Positions 1-9,054 of a stretch of DNA of 64,000 nt are shown in pieces; the first letter of the stretch is position 1; every line of letters begins with the position of its first letter. Location of the stretch: assembly GCF_002631185.1 (NCBI RefSeq), contig NZ_PDNU01000003.1:248001-312000 (forward strand), read 5' to 3'. Below the pieces are notes generated by a model, which was not told the origin of the DNA, did no database searches, and was given only the letters and a program-made list of their open reading frames with translations. Source of the DNA: Teichococcus rhizosphaerae (GTDB taxonomy: Bacteria; Pseudomonadota; Alphaproteobacteria; Acetobacterales; Acetobacteraceae). A program made the position numbers and the translations under genes.

Positions 1-243
1 GCGCTGCGCATCCGCCGCTTCCTGGTGCGGCAGTCCTTCTGGGTGGTATGGCTGGCCTATGCGGGGGTGGCGGCGGCGGCGGCGGCGCTGGGCTTCGTGC
101 TGCAGGCTGTGCTCTCCTGGCGGCTGCCGGCCCTGGCGCCCGCGCTGGTGCAGTTCGCCCTCAGCGCCGGCTTCTACCCCGCCATCGCGGCGCTGCTGAC
201 CGGCCTGCACAAGGCGATGCGCCGGGCGGAGGATCGGGCCTGA
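1..243 (+). CDS. mreD: Rod shape-determining protein MreD, C-terminal part (cut by window edge)
   Basis: This is an open frame entering from the left edge and ending with TGA at 241-243, so only the last 80 residues are present. They form hydrophobic Ala/Leu-rich membrane segments followed by a short basic tail, as at the C-terminus of MreD. MreD is a small inner-membrane protein that works with MreB and MreC to guide lateral wall synthesis. The identification rests mainly on position: the next gene starts one base after this stop and encodes PBP2, then RodA, which is the classical mreBCD-mrdA-rodA order. The sequence alone would not be diagnostic. Confidence 0.75.
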   Translation, partial: ALRIRRFLVRQSFWVVWLAYAGVAAAAAALGFVLQAVLSWRLPALAPALVQFALSAGFYPAIAALLTGLHKAMRRAEDRA

Positions 244-244
244 G

Positions 245-2146
245 ATGAGCAAGCGGGACGAGGAACGGCGCCGCGGCGTGTTCACCCGGCGCGCGCTGCT
301 GCTGGGGGCGGGGCAGCTCGGGCTGTTCGGCTTCCTGGGCTACCGCCTCCAGAAGCTGGCGCTGGAGGAGGGGGACCGCTACGCCACGCTGGCCGAGGAG
401 AACCGCGTCTCCACCCGCCTGATCGCCCCCCCGCGCGGCCGCATCCTGGACCGGGCGGGACGGGTGGTGGCGGCCAACGACCTGAACTGGCGCGTGCTGC
501 TGACCGCCGAGCAGGCGGAGGATGTCGGCGCCACGCTGGAAACCTTCGGCCGCCTCGTGCCGCTCACCGAGGCCGAGCGCGCGCGCATCGAGCGCGACAT
601 CCGCCGCCGCCGCCGCTTCGTGCCGGTGGTGGTGCGGGAGTTCCTGTCCTGGGAGGAGATGGCGCGCATCGAGGTCAACGCGCCGGACCTGCCGGGGATC
701 AGCGTCGATGTCGGCACCACCCGCCACTACCCCTATGCCGAGCACCTGGCGCATGTGGTGGGCTATGTGGCGCCCCCCGCCGACACGGAGGACGACGACG
801 ACCCGCTGCTGCTGCTGCCGGGCATCCGCCTCGGCCGCAGCGGCATCGAGCGGCACCACGACCGGGTGCTGCGCGGCCGCGCCGGCACGGTGCAGATGGA
901 GGTCAACGCCGTGGGCCGCGTCATTCGCGAGTTGGACCGGCGCGAGGGGGTGCGCGGGCAGGACCTGCAGGTCTCGGTCGATGCCGCGCTGCAGAAGGCG
1001 GTGCGCGGCCGGATCGGGGAGGGCACCAGCGTCGTCGTGCTCGATGCCCGCAATGGCGAGGTGCTGGCCATGGCCAGCCAGCCCTCCTTCGACCCCAACC
1101 TGTTCAGCTCCGGCATCTCGGCCGCGCAATGGCGGGAATGGACGCGCAGCCGCGCCACGCCGCTGATCAACAAGACCACCAACGGGCTCTACGCCCCGGG
1201 CTCCACCTTCAAGATGGTGGTGGGCCTGGCCGCGCTGGAGGCCCGGGTGGTGACGCCGGCCGAGCGCATCGTCTGCCCCGGCCACTACGACCTCGGCGAC
1301 AGCCGCTTCCACTGCTGGCAGCGGCGCGGCCATGGCGGCATGGATCTCCGCGCGGCGCTGAAGCATTCCTGCGACGTCTATTTCTACGAGGCGGCGCGCC
1401 GCATGGGCATCGACCGCATCGCCGCCATGGCCAAGCGCCTCGGCCTCGGTGTCGATCTGGAGCTGGAGCTGCCGGGCACCCGGCCGGGCTTCGTCCCCAC
1501 GCGCGAATGGCGCACCCGCCAGGGCAAGGCCTGGAACCTGGGAGACACGGTGGTGCATGGCATCGGCCAGGGCTTCTACCAGCTCACGCCGCTCTCGCTC
1601 GCCACCATGACGGCGCGGCTCGCCACGGGGCGGGCGGTGCAGCCGCACCTGACCCGCGCCATTGGCGGCCAGCCCGTGCGCGGGGTGAGGGCGGAGGACT
1701 GGCCGGGCCTCGGCCTGCCGGAGCGCGACCTGCGGCTGGTGCGGGAGGCGATGTGGGCGGTGGTGAACGAGGAGGGCGGCACCGCGCGCGTGGCGCGGCT
1801 GCCCGCCGCCCTGGGGGCCATGGCGGGCAAGACCGGCACCACCCAGGTGCGCCGCGTCTCGCGCGAGCAGCGCGAGCGCGGCTTCCGAGTGGAGACGCTG
1901 CCGCGCGAATGGCGGCCCCATGCCCTGTTTGTGGCCTTCGCGCCCTATGAGAACCCGCAATACGCCCTCTCGGTGGTGGTGGAGCACGGCACCAGCGGCT
2001 CCGGCGCCGCCGCGCCGCTCGCCCGGGAGGTGATGGTGGAGGTGATGAACCGCCTGCGCCCCGATGCGCCCCCGCCGCCCGACCGGCAGGCCGCCGCCGC
2101 CATCCCCGATCCCGCCGCAGGCCATGGCCAGGAGCGCCGCCGGTGA
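245..2146 (+). CDS. mrdA: Penicillin-binding protein 2 (peptidoglycan D,D-transpeptidase)
   Basis: The 633-residue protein is a monofunctional class B PBP that crosslinks peptidoglycan in the periplasm during cell elongation, working with RodA. An N-terminal membrane anchor (about residues 16-34) is followed by the PBP dimerisation domain with its conserved PPRGRILDR segment, then the transpeptidase domain. The catalytic motifs are complete: S320-T-F-K323 (Ser320 the acyl-enzyme nucleophile), S375-C-D377 as the SxN/SxD motif, and K529-T-G531. A proline-rich tail ends the protein. The ATG lies one base after the mreD stop, and the 3' end overlaps the rodA start in a GTGA, implying translational coupling. 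Length and motif spacing are normal for the family. Confidence 0.96.
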   Translation: MSKRDEERRRGVFTRRALLLGAGQLGLFGFLGYRLQKLALEEGDRYATLAEENRVSTRLIAPPRGRILDRAGRVVAANDLNWRVLLTAEQAEDVGATLETFGRLVPLTEAERARIERDIRRRRRFVPVVVREFLSWEEMARIEVNAPDLPGISVDVGTTRHYPYAEHLAHVVGYVAPPADTEDDDDPLLLLPGIRLGRSGIERHHDRVLRGRAGTVQMEVNAVGRVIRELDRREGVRGQDLQVSVDAALQKAVRGRIGEGTSVVVLDARNGEVLAMASQPSFDPNLFSSGISAAQWREWTRSRATPLINKTTNGLYAPGSTFKMVVGLAALEARVVTPAERIVCPGHYDLGDSRFHCWQRRGHGGMDLRAALKHSCDVYFYEAARRMGIDRIAAMAKRLGLGVDLELELPGTRPGFVPTREWRTRQGKAWNLGDTVVHGIGQGFYQLTPLSLATMTARLATGRAVQPHLTRAIGGQPVRGVRAEDWPGLGLPERDLRLVREAMWAVVNEEGGTARVARLPAALGAMAGKTGTTQVRRVSREQRERGFRVETLPREWRPHALFVAFAPYENPQYALSVVVEHGTSGSGAAAPLAREVMVEVMNRLRPDAPPPPDRQAAAAIPDPAAGHGQERRR

Positions 2147-3291
2147 CGGTGTTCGAGCGCCGCCTGCTGCTGCGCGACCGCGGCACGGGCGTGCTGGAGA
2201 AGCTCTGGCTGATCCCCTGGAGCTTCGTGCTGCTGCTCTGCGCCGTGGCGGCGGTGGGCTATGTGGCGCTCTATTCCGCCGGGGGCGGCGCGCCGGAGCC
2301 CTATGCCGGCCGCCACGCGCTGCGCTTCGGCTTCGGGCTGGTGATGATGCTTTCCATCGCCCTGGTCGATATCCGCCTGATCGCGCGGCTGTCCTGGGCC
2401 GGATACGCGGCGGGCGTGGCGCTGCTGGTGCTGGTGGCGCTGCACGGGCAGGTGGGCAAGGGCGCGCAGCGATGGATCGAGCTCGGCCCCATCCAGCTCC
2501 AGCCTTCCGAGCTGATGAAGATCATGCTGGTGCTGGCGCTGGCCCACTGGTTCCACCGCGCCAGCTGGGAGCGCGTCGGCAACCCGATCTTCCTGCTGCC
2601 GCCGGTGGCCGCGGTGCTGCTGCCGGTGGGGTTGATCCTGAAGCAGCCCAATCTCGGCACCGGGCTGATCACGCTGATGATCGGCGGCGCGGTGTTCTGG
2701 GCGGCGGGGGTGCGGTGGTGGAAGTTCGCCATCCTGATCGCCGCCGCGGCCATCGTCGCGCCGATCGCCTATGAGCACCTGCACGACTACCAGCGCGCCC
2801 GCATCAACACCTTCCTCGACCCCGAGAGCGACCCGCTGGGCGCCGGCTACAACATCATCCAGTCCAAGATCGCGCTCGGCTCGGGCGGCATCTGGGGGAA
2901 GGGGTTCCTGCAGGGCACGCAGGGCCACCTGAACTTCCTGCCCGAGAAGCAGACCGACTTCATCTTCACCATGCTGGCCGAGGAGTTCGGGCTGGTGGGG
3001 GCGGCGGGCACGCTGGCGCTGCTGGCGCTGGTCGTGTTCTTCGCGCTGGCCGTGGCGCTGCGCTGCCGGCACCAGTATGGGCGCCTCGTCGCCATCGGGC
3101 TCGGCGTCAACTACTTCATGTATGTGTTCGTCAACATCGCCATGGTCACCGGCAGCATTCCCGTGGGCGGCGTGCCGCTGCCGCTGATCAGCCATGGCGG
3201 CTCGGCCATGCTGACCAGCATGCTGGGCTTCGGCCTGCTGATCTCCGTGCATGTCCACCGCGACGCGGAATTCGGCGCGGCGCGCGAATGA
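2143..3291 (+). CDS. rodA: Rod shape-determining protein RodA (SEDS peptidoglycan polymerase)
   Basis: This 382-residue polytopic protein belongs to the SEDS family. RodA polymerises lipid II glycan strands and partners with PBP2, which is encoded immediately upstream. About ten hydrophobic segments are visible. SEDS hallmarks include the region around residues 103-130 (RWIELGPIQLQPSELMKI) and the conserved block at about residues 224-280 (DPLGAGYNIIQS, then KQTDFIF). Near the C-terminus it carries the typical GGVPLPLISHGGSA segment. The start is GTG, overlapping the mrdA stop by four bases (GTGA). It appears to be the last gene of the shape operon, since a tRNA gene with its own promoter-like sequence follows. 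Confidence 0.96.
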   Translation: MTVFERRLLLRDRGTGVLEKLWLIPWSFVLLLCAVAAVGYVALYSAGGGAPEPYAGRHALRFGFGLVMMLSIALVDIRLIARLSWAGYAAGVALLVLVALHGQVGKGAQRWIELGPIQLQPSELMKIMLVLALAHWFHRASWERVGNPIFLLPPVAAVLLPVGLILKQPNLGTGLITLMIGGAVFWAAGVRWWKFAILIAAAAIVAPIAYEHLHDYQRARINTFLDPESDPLGAGYNIIQSKIALGSGGIWGKGFLQGTQGHLNFLPEKQTDFIFTMLAEEFGLVGAAGTLALLALVVFFALAVALRCRHQYGRLVAIGLGVNYFMYVFVNIAMVTGSIPVGGVPLPLISHGGSAMLTSMLGFGLLISVHVHRDAEFGAARE

Positions 3292-3311
3292 AAAAAGTCG
3301 CGAAAAGGGGG

Positions 3312-3339
3312 TTGCCTTCCAGCGGCCATCGGGTAAAAG
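3312..3339 (+). promoter_or_regulatory. Possible promoter for tRNA-Lys
   Basis: A TTGCCT hexamer at 3312-3317 and TAAAAG at 3334-3339 are separated by 16 bp, roughly sigma-70-like, about 44 bp upstream of the mature tRNA 5' end. It lies in a locally A-rich gap after rodA. This is inferred from spacing only. Confidence 0.4.
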
Positions 3340-3382
3340 CCCCCTCACGGACGCGGCGGCCACAAGCCAAAACGTCCCGGTG

Positions 3383-3458
<76 letters not shown>

Positions 3459-3486
3459 TTCCCACCTTCCCCTTCGGGATTTCGGA

Positions 3487-3522
3487 AGCCGGAACCAGAT
3501 GGTTGCCGGCTTTTCTGTTGTT
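3487..3522 (+). terminator. Rho-independent terminator after tRNA-Lys
   Basis: AGCCGG-AACC pairs with GGTT-(g)-CCGGCT around a four-base loop, one bulged G interrupting the stem, and is followed directly by TTTTCTGTTGTTCTT. It lies 28 bp after the tRNA and ends just before the convergent small gene. Confidence 0.75.
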
Positions 3523-3537
3523 CTTCCCGCGCGTCTC

Positions 3538-3765
3538 TCAGGCGGTGCCGTCGGCCAGCGCCTGTTCCACCCGCTTGTCCCATTCGGCGGCGCTGCGCAG
3601 GGCCTCATGCCGCGCCTGGGAGAGCGAGGAATAGCTGCGCACGGCCTCTCCATCGACCTCCAGCGCATAGGGCTTCGCCCGGCCGGTGTGCAGCCGGATG
3701 CGGATCGGATAGCCGCTGAGGCAGAGGGTGAGGTCGGAAACCTTGGTGATCCAGTCTTCGGGCAT
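3538..3765 (-). CDS. Small conserved-looking hypothetical protein (75 aa)
   Basis: The predicted soluble protein has 75 residues and starts MPEDWITKVSDLTLCL. It has no signal peptide, membrane segment or motif I recognise. The middle reads like a small beta-rich domain (PIRIRLHTGRAKPYALEVDG), followed by a helical, charged C-terminus (SQARHEALRSAAEWDKRVEQAL). I chose the ATG at 3765 because a GGAGG lies 8 bases upstream; an in-frame ATG five codons earlier lacks this spacing. The composition looks like real coding sequence rather than antisense noise. Function unknown. It is convergent with the tRNA-Lys unit. Confidence 0.6.
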   Translation of the reverse strand: MPEDWITKVSDLTLCLSGYPIRIRLHTGRAKPYALEVDGEAVRSYSSLSQARHEALRSAAEWDKRVEQALADGTA

Positions 3766-3881
3766 GGGCACGCCCTCCATCCGCGATCGCGTGACGTTGC
3801 GCCTCCACCAGACCAGCCGGCCGCCCTTCTGGCAAGGCCGGAGCCGTGAAGAATTCGCAACGGCTCCGTGGCACCACGGCA

Positions 3882-3914
3882 CGAAGCCGGCCAGCGCGGT
3901 GCCGGCCGGCTTCG
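3882..3914. repeat. Perfect 11-bp inverted repeat between genes
   Basis: CGAAGCCGGCC (3882-3892) and GGCCGGCTTCG (3904-3914) flank an 11-nt loop. A second shorter hairpin (GAGCCGT/ACGGCTC, 3841-3847 and 3860-3866) lies beside it. Neither strand has a T-run next to the stem, so this is not a standard intrinsic terminator. It sits in the 251-bp gap between the rfbB 3' end and the small gene at 3538-3765, where I see no coding sequence. Confidence 0.6.
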
Positions 3915-4016
3915 TAAGCCATTGTCCCAGGTCGGGCTAGGTCAGGTTCCGGGCCGGCCGCGGCGGCTGCATCACGAAGCCGCGCGCGATAACCGGCCAA
4001 AGCCGGCCTGCGCCGG

Positions 4017-5096
4017 CTACCCCGCGCGGGCGGCGGGCGTGGTTTCCAGCAGTCCCAGGCGCTGGCCGGCATAGCGGCCCTCGCGCAGCGGCTGCCACCA
4101 CCAGGCATTGTCCAGGTACCAGCGCACCGTCTTCTCGATGCCGGTGGCGAAGGTCTCCTGCGGCTGCCAGCCCAGCTCGCGCCCGATCTTCCCGGGATTG
4201 ATGGCGTAGCGGCGGTCATGCCCGGGGCGGTCGGTGACGAAGGTGATGAGGCGGCGGCGCGGGCCGGCCGGGTCCGGGCGAAGCCGGTCGAGCAGGTCGC
4301 ACACGGCCTCGACCACGTCGATGTTCCGCATCTCCGCCTTGCCGCCGATGTTGTAGGTTTCGCCCGGCTGGCCCTGCCGCACCACGGTGGCCAGCGCCCG
4401 CACATGGTCCTCGACGAACAGCCAGTCCCGCACATTGCTGCCATCGCCATAGACGGGCAGGGGCTTGCCCTCCAGCGCGTTGAGGATGATCAGCGGGATC
4501 AGCTTCTCGGGGAAATGGTAGGGCCCGTAGTTGTTGGAGCAGTTGGTGACCATGGTGGGCAGGCCATAGGTCTCGTGCCAGGCGCGCGCCAGGTGGTCGG
4601 ACGAGGCCTTGGTGGCCGAATAGGGCGAGCGGGGGTCGTAGGGCGTGGTCTCGCTGAAGGCCGGGTCGTTCGGCCCGAGCGAGCCATACACCTCGTCGGT
4701 CGAGACGTGCAGGAAGCGGAAGGCGGCCTTGGCATCCCCCTCCAGGGCGTTCCAGTAGCCGCGCGCCGCCTCCAGCAGGGCGAAGGTGCCGACCACGTTG
4801 GTGTGCACGAAGGGCGCGGCGCCGGCAATGGAGCGGTCCACATGGCTCTCGGCCGCCAGGTGCATCACCGCGTCGGGGCGGAACCGGTCGAAGGCGGCGC
4901 GCATGGCATCGCCATCGGCGATGTCGGCCTCCAGGAACCCGAAGCCCGGCTTGTCCTCGCACGCGGCGATGGAGCGGCGGTCGCCGGCATAGGTCAGCTT
5001 GTCGATCACCAGGACGGCCGCCCCGAGATCCAGCGCCAGATGACGCACCAGCGCGGAGCCGATGAAGCCCGCGCCGCCTGTAACAACAATACGCAC
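4017..5096 (-). CDS. rfbB: dTDP-glucose 4,6-dehydratase
   Basis: The 359-residue extended short-chain dehydrogenase converts dTDP-D-glucose to dTDP-4-keto-6-deoxy-D-glucose, the committed step towards dTDP-L-rhamnose and other deoxysugars. The N-terminal NAD-binding G7-G-A-G-F-I-G13 motif is present, followed by the family-typical [10 protein letters not shown] stretch. The catalytic TDE (T133-D134-E135) and Y159-SAT-K163 are intact. The C-terminal substrate-binding region has the conserved NWLFVEDH-like segment ([15 protein letters not shown]) and a Trp-rich end. Length is normal. The usual partners rfbA, rfbC and rfbD are not in the window, so the gene is an orphan here. Confidence 0.95.
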   Translation of the reverse strand: MRIVVTGGAGFIGSALVRHLALDLGAAVLVIDKLTYAGDRRSIAACEDKPGFGFLEADIADGDAMRAAFDRFRPDAVMHLAAESHVDRSIAGAAPFVHTNVVGTFALLEAARGYWNALEGDAKAAFRFLHVSTDEVYGSLGPNDPAFSETTPYDPRSPYSATKASSDHLARAWHETYGLPTMVTNCSNNYGPYHFPEKLIPLIILNALEGKPLPVYGDGSNVRDWLFVEDHVRALATVVRQGQPGETYNIGGKAEMRNIDVVEAVCDLLDRLRPDPAGPRRRLITFVTDRPGHDRRYAINPGKIGRELGWQPQETFATGIEKTVRWYLDNAWWWQPLREGRYAGQRLGLLETTPAARAG

Positions 5097-5221
5097 CAGG
5101 TCATTCCCTCAGAAACAATGGGGCGGAAGGACGGCCTGGGCCAGTTCCCATTCGCCACCTGCACAGGGGGGAGAGAATGGCCGCTTCGTGGCGTCTTAGC
5201 CAGCAGGGCCGGCAAGGATCC

Positions 5222-5425
5222 TCAACCGGCGCGGCGCACCGGCGGCAGGTTGCTCTCCAGCAGGGCGGCGCGCACGCGGCGCTGCATGGCCGCCAGGGAC
5301 GGAAACACCGTGCCCTCGGCACCGCGTGCCGCGGGATCGACCGCAATGAAGCGCAGCGAACCATCCTGGGTCACGGCGACGCCAACAAAGCGGCCATCGA
5401 TTTCGACAGGCCGGGATCTGATCAT
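5222..5425 (-). CDS. Small hypothetical protein (67 aa)
   Basis: The predicted protein has 67 residues, begins MIRSRPVEIDGRFVGV and contains a short beta-hairpin-like stretch (GVAVTQDGSLRFIAVDP) and an amphipathic C-terminal helix. No signal peptide or known motif is visible. The ATG at 5425 is preceded by AGGA at about 8 bases. The same frame stays open further upstream, but that extension is low-complexity and proline-rich and unlikely to be translated. It is encoded on the same strand as rfbB, separated from it by about 125 bp with no recognisable feature. Function unknown. Confidence 0.5.
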   Translation of the reverse strand: MIRSRPVEIDGRFVGVAVTQDGSLRFIAVDPAARGAEGTVFPSLAAMQRRVRAALLESNLPPVRRAG

Positions 5426-5688
5426 GAAGGCAGTCCTGGGCCGGCTGTTCACGCCGGGCTTGAAGGGGATTCCGGAGGCTCGTGCCGCGCCGATGCGGGC
5501 AGGTGGCGCCTGCGCCGGGGAAAGTGGCAGGCAGGGCGAGCCAGGGCCCTCCATGAAGGGTTGTGCCCCATGAAGCAACACGCATTTGCGTGGGGTCTGG
5601 TCTGTCAACCGGTTGTGTTCGCGGCCGTATCGATGGCGGCCGGAGCCGCCGCCGGGGGGCCGCCGGAAGGGGGGACAGGCGGGAGCGG

Positions 5689-6372
5689 CTACATCTCCAC
5701 CCATTGCCGCAGCAGGTTGTGGTAGGCGGCCGTCATGCCGAGCACGCCGGGATGGTCGTCCGGCAGGTCGGCGCGGGTGCGCATGATGGCGAGGTCCATC
5801 TCGTAGAGCAGGCGGCGCTGCCCGTCATCCTTCACCATGGACTGGGTCCAGAAGAAGGAGGACCAGCGGCTGCCGCGCGTCACCGGCTCGACCCGGTGCA
5901 GGCTGGTGGCGGGGTAGAGCACCATGTCGCCGGCCGGGAGCTTCACGCTCTGCACGCCATAGGTGTCCTCGATCACCAGCTCGCCGCCATCGTATTCCTC
6001 CGGCGGCGTCAGGAAGAGGGTGGAGGAGACATCGGTTCGGATGCGCTGCATCGCGCCGGGCAGGAAGCGGATGGCGTTGTCCACATGGGCGTGGAAGGTC
6101 ATGCCCACGTCGTAGCGGTTGAACAGCGGCGGAAAGACGCGCAGCGGCAGCGCCGCCGTGGTGAAGAGCGGGTTGCGCCCGAGCGCGCGCAGGATGATGT
6201 CGCCCAGTTCCCGCGCCTGCGCCGAATCCTCGGGCACCTGGAGGTTGTGCTTGGCCTTGCCCGATTGCTCGCCGGCCGTGATGCGGCCATCCACCCAGGC
6301 GGCCTGCTCCAGCACATGGCGGCAATAGGCGACTTCCTCGGGCGTCAGGACCTGGGGGATGCGGACCAGCAT
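5689..6372 (-). CDS. piuC: PKHD-type Fe(II)/2-oxoglutarate hydroxylase (PiuC/YbiX family)
   Basis: This 227-residue protein matches the PiuC/YbiX family of Fe(II)- and 2-oxoglutarate-dependent dioxygenases. The iron ligands are visible as H96-V-D98 and the distal H159, with R166 positioned to bind 2-oxoglutarate. The conserved N-terminal WVDGRITAG and central [14 protein letters not shown] segments are characteristic. Family members are commonly encoded next to TonB-dependent siderophore receptors and iron-regulated, and here the gene lies 77 bp downstream of such a receptor on the same strand. The physiological substrate is not established for the family; a role in processing or using iron-siderophores is inferred. 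Confidence 0.9.
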   Translation of the reverse strand: MLVRIPQVLTPEEVAYCRHVLEQAAWVDGRITAGEQSGKAKHNLQVPEDSAQARELGDIILRALGRNPLFTTAALPLRVFPPLFNRYDVGMTFHAHVDNAIRFLPGAMQRIRTDVSSTLFLTPPEEYDGGELVIEDTYGVQSVKLPAGDMVLYPATSLHRVEPVTRGSRWSSFFWTQSMVKDDGQRRLLYEMDLAIMRTRADLPDDHPGVLGMTAAYHNLLRQWVEM

Positions 6373-6449
6373 GATGTGATCGATTCAGGGCGAGAAGGAA
6401 AAGGGGGAGGGGCGCCGCGGCGTGGCGCTCCTCCGGGACGTGTCGCGGC

Positions 6450-8654
6450 TCAGAAATCCGCCGCCAGGGTGAACAGCACGGTCCGCCCGGCCGAGGGCAC
6501 CACCCGGTTGCCGAACATCGCCTCGTAGTTCAGCGCGTTGCCCAGGTTATAGCCGTTCACCTGCACCCGCAGGTTGTCGTTGATGCGGTGCGAGACCAGC
6601 GCATCGAAGGCCAGGCCCGAGGGCGCCTCGGCGGTGTTGTCGGCGTTCAGGTAGACCTGGCCGCGGTAGGTGGCGCCGGCGCCCACCGTCAGGTTCCAGG
6701 GCTGTTCGCGGTTGAACTCATAGGTGGTCCACACCGAGGCGGCGTGCTCGGGAACATACTGCACCCGCTTGCCCACATTGGCCGCGTTGGTGGATTTGCG
6801 CGTTTCGCTGTCCATCGCCGTGTAGTTGGCGTTGATCGTCCAGGCGGGCGTGACCTGGCCCGTCACGCCGATCTCGATGCCCTGGTTGCGCTGCTCGTCG
6901 CTGGTCTGGGAGATGGTGTTGCTGACCGCGTCGAACTCGGTCGCGTTCGACTTGTCGATCCGGTACAGCGCGCCGTAGAGGCCGAGGCGCTCACCGAGGA
7001 AGCTCAGCTTGGCGCCGACCTCGTAGAGCGTGTTGCGCTCCGGGTCGAGATCGGCGTTGAAGGAGTTCACCGCCGCGGGGAAGGTGCTGAAGTAGGAGCC
7101 GGGCGGCGTCGAGGAGGTGGAGTAGGTGGCGTAGAAGGTCTGCCCCCTGGCCGGCTCGAACACGATCGAGGCGCGCGGGTCCACCACGTTGACGGACTTG
7201 CTGATGTCGGTGGATGGCGCGGCGCCGGGGGTGCCGGCCTCGTAATCCACCTGGTAGCGGGTCCAGCGCAGGCCGCCGATCAGCGAGAGCTGCGGGGTCA
7301 GCCACACGCGCTCATTGAGGAACAGCCCGAAGGCGGTGGTGTCGGTCTCGCGGCTGTTGGTGGAGCGCGGGTTGACGGGGAGGGCGACGTCGCTGATCCC
7401 GCCATAGATCGTGCCGCTGCGGGCGGTGGCGTAGGAATAGCCGCTGCGGTCGATCTCCTCGTGCCAGACATCGATGCCGCCGACCAGCTCGTGCCGCAGC
7501 GGCCCGGTGGTGAAGCGCGCCGTGGCGGTGCTGATGTTCTGCACCGACCAGCTGCTCTGCGAATAGGGCGAGTTGCCGCCCGTGTAGCCGATGGCGGGGT
7601 TCCCGCCATTGAGGAAGCTCGTGGCGCAGGCCGCCGCGCAGCTGACCGGGCTGAAGGCGTAGTCGCGGTCGTAGAAGCCCACGCGGGTGTCGTTCGCCAG
7701 GGTCAGCCAGTCGCTCACCTGGTGGCTGAGGCGTGCCGTCACCTGGTCCACCGTCACCTTGTCGCGGTCGCCGGACACGCCGTAATAGGTCGAGCGCGGC
7801 AGGCCGTACTCGGTGGCGGGGCGGGCGACCGTGCGGCCGGGCAGGGTGATGACCGGCACGCCGGCATCGGTGGCGTTGTCGTACTCGTAGTGCAGGTAGT
7901 GCAGCGAGAAGGTGGTGTCGGTGCCGAGGCCGAAGGCGATCGACGGCGCGATGCCCCATTTGCGGCTGTCGACATTGTCGCGCCCGACCACCTCGCTTGA
8001 CTGGCCCATCAGGTTCAGCCGCAGCGCCGTCGTCTCGCCGATCTGCTGGTTGATGTCCACCGTGCCGCGGGCGAAGGGCCCCATGCCCCCGGTGGCCGTG
8101 GCCGAATAGCTGTTGCCGAGGCGGGGCAGGCGGGTGTTCACCGCCACGCCGCCGCCCACCGAGCCGGTGCCGAGGGCGAAGCCGGACGGGCCCTTCAGCA
8201 CCGCCACGTCCTCATAGGTGAAGGCGTCGCGCTGGTAGGCGCCGAAGTCACGCAGGCCATCGACATAGATGTCGTTCTGGGCGCTGAAGCCGCGGATGCG
8301 GAACTGGTCGCCCGAGACGCCGCCATTGCCCTCGCCGATCGAGGCGGTGATGCCGGGAACGTTGCGCAGCGCCTGCTCCAGCGTGGTGACGTTCTGCTGC
8401 TCCAGCACCTCGCGCGGGATGACGTTGATGGTCTGCGGCGTGTCCTGCACCGCACCGGGCAGGCGGCCGACCGGCGCCGCCCGCTGCAGCGTGTTGGCCG
8501 GCGCGGTGCCCTGGACATCGACGGTCGGGAGCGTCACGCCGCCATCCGGGGCGGCCGCGCCCTGCGCCAGGGCCGCGCCGGGCAGCCCCATGGCAAGGCT
8601 CGCCATCCAGGCGGCATGCGAGGTCGAGGCTTTGTGCCCGCTCTGGAGGGTCAT
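6450..8654 (-). CDS. TonB-dependent siderophore receptor
   Basis: The 734-residue outer-membrane receptor has an N-terminal signal sequence (about residues 1-32, ending near ALAQG), a TonB-box-like stretch (LPTVDVQG), a plug domain and a 22-strand barrel ending in Phe, as usual for outer-membrane proteins. In the plug, the region from QDTPQTINVIPREVLEQQ to FRIRGFSAQ and VDGLRDFG is typical of receptors for catecholate or hydroxamate siderophores (Fiu/FhuE/FepA-like). The exact ligand cannot be told from the sequence. The ATG at 8654 lies 15 bases downstream of a Fur-like palindrome. It probably forms an operon with the downstream PiuC-type gene. Confidence 0.93.
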   Translation of the reverse strand: MTLQSGHKASTSHAAWMASLAMGLPGAALAQGAAAPDGGVTLPTVDVQGTAPANTLQRAAPVGRLPGAVQDTPQTINVIPREVLEQQNVTTLEQALRNVPGITASIGEGNGGVSGDQFRIRGFSAQNDIYVDGLRDFGAYQRDAFTYEDVAVLKGPSGFALGTGSVGGGVAVNTRLPRLGNSYSATATGGMGPFARGTVDINQQIGETTALRLNLMGQSSEVVGRDNVDSRKWGIAPSIAFGLGTDTTFSLHYLHYEYDNATDAGVPVITLPGRTVARPATEYGLPRSTYYGVSGDRDKVTVDQVTARLSHQVSDWLTLANDTRVGFYDRDYAFSPVSCAAACATSFLNGGNPAIGYTGGNSPYSQSSWSVQNISTATARFTTGPLRHELVGGIDVWHEEIDRSGYSYATARSGTIYGGISDVALPVNPRSTNSRETDTTAFGLFLNERVWLTPQLSLIGGLRWTRYQVDYEAGTPGAAPSTDISKSVNVVDPRASIVFEPARGQTFYATYSTSSTPPGSYFSTFPAAVNSFNADLDPERNTLYEVGAKLSFLGERLGLYGALYRIDKSNATEFDAVSNTISQTSDEQRNQGIEIGVTGQVTPAWTINANYTAMDSETRKSTNAANVGKRVQYVPEHAASVWTTYEFNREQPWNLTVGAGATYRGQVYLNADNTAEAPSGLAFDALVSHRINDNLRVQVNGYNLGNALNYEAMFGNRVVPSAGRTVLFTLAADF

Positions 8655-8669
8655 CGGCGAATCCTGAAT

Positions 8670-8717
8670 TGAGAATGCTTCTCATTCGATTTAGCGGCTG
8701 CGATCTCCCTCCGTCAA
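8670..8717 (-). promoter_or_regulatory. Fur-like operator and promoter of the siderophore receptor
   Basis: The perfect palindrome TGAGAA-tgc-TTCTCA (8670-8684) resembles the 7-1-7 Fur box. Read on the minus strand, TTGACG (8717-8712) and TAAATC (8693-8688) are separated by 18 bp. The predicted transcription start, about 7 bases after the -10, falls inside the palindrome, which would allow direct repression in iron-replete cells. The site match and spacing are seen directly; binding by Fur is inferred. Confidence 0.7.
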
Positions 8718-9054
8718 CAAGCCGCGACAGGCTTGCCCACGCTGCCGCATGAGTGGCGCGGCGCGCCCGGCGCCGAAAGCCCATGCCGTGACATGATGGA
8801 CACACCCGGCAGGCAAGCGCCCCCCGTGGAAAGCGGCGGCGGGCAGCTTGGCCCGGCAGGCCCGTGGCCCGGCCCCTGCGCCCGGTCTTTCGCAAGCGCC
8901 CAGCGGCCGCGCCACCCGCCCGCTCCCGGGCGACGCTCCTCCGTTGCGCGGCGCCCTGGCCGTGGCGGTTGACATGGCGCCCGAACCGCGCATTTCCCGG
9001 CGCGGGGAGACGGCCCGTCTGCCCGCCACCAGGAATATCGCCAAGGAGACCCCA
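8718..9054. other. Divergent intergenic region, no gene found
   Basis: About 340 bp lie between the receptor promoter and the carbonic anhydrase. I see no credible coding sequence or RNA. A TTGACA hexamer at 8969-8974 may be the -35 of a promoter for the carbonic anhydrase, but the matching -10 is weak. Confidence 0.5.

Noticed and set aside
161-2125. Very long antisense frame over mrdA, and similar long frames opposite most genes
   Set aside because: High GC reduces stop codons on all frames; these have Arg/Pro/His/Gln-rich low-complexity sequences, no family features, and lie opposite genes with complete catalytic motifs.
4218-5573. Long plus-strand frame opposite rfbB with an N-terminal ATG
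   Set aside because: It reads as antisense of a complete dehydratase gene, with Val/Gly/Gln/His-rich low-complexity sequence and no Shine-Dalgarno.
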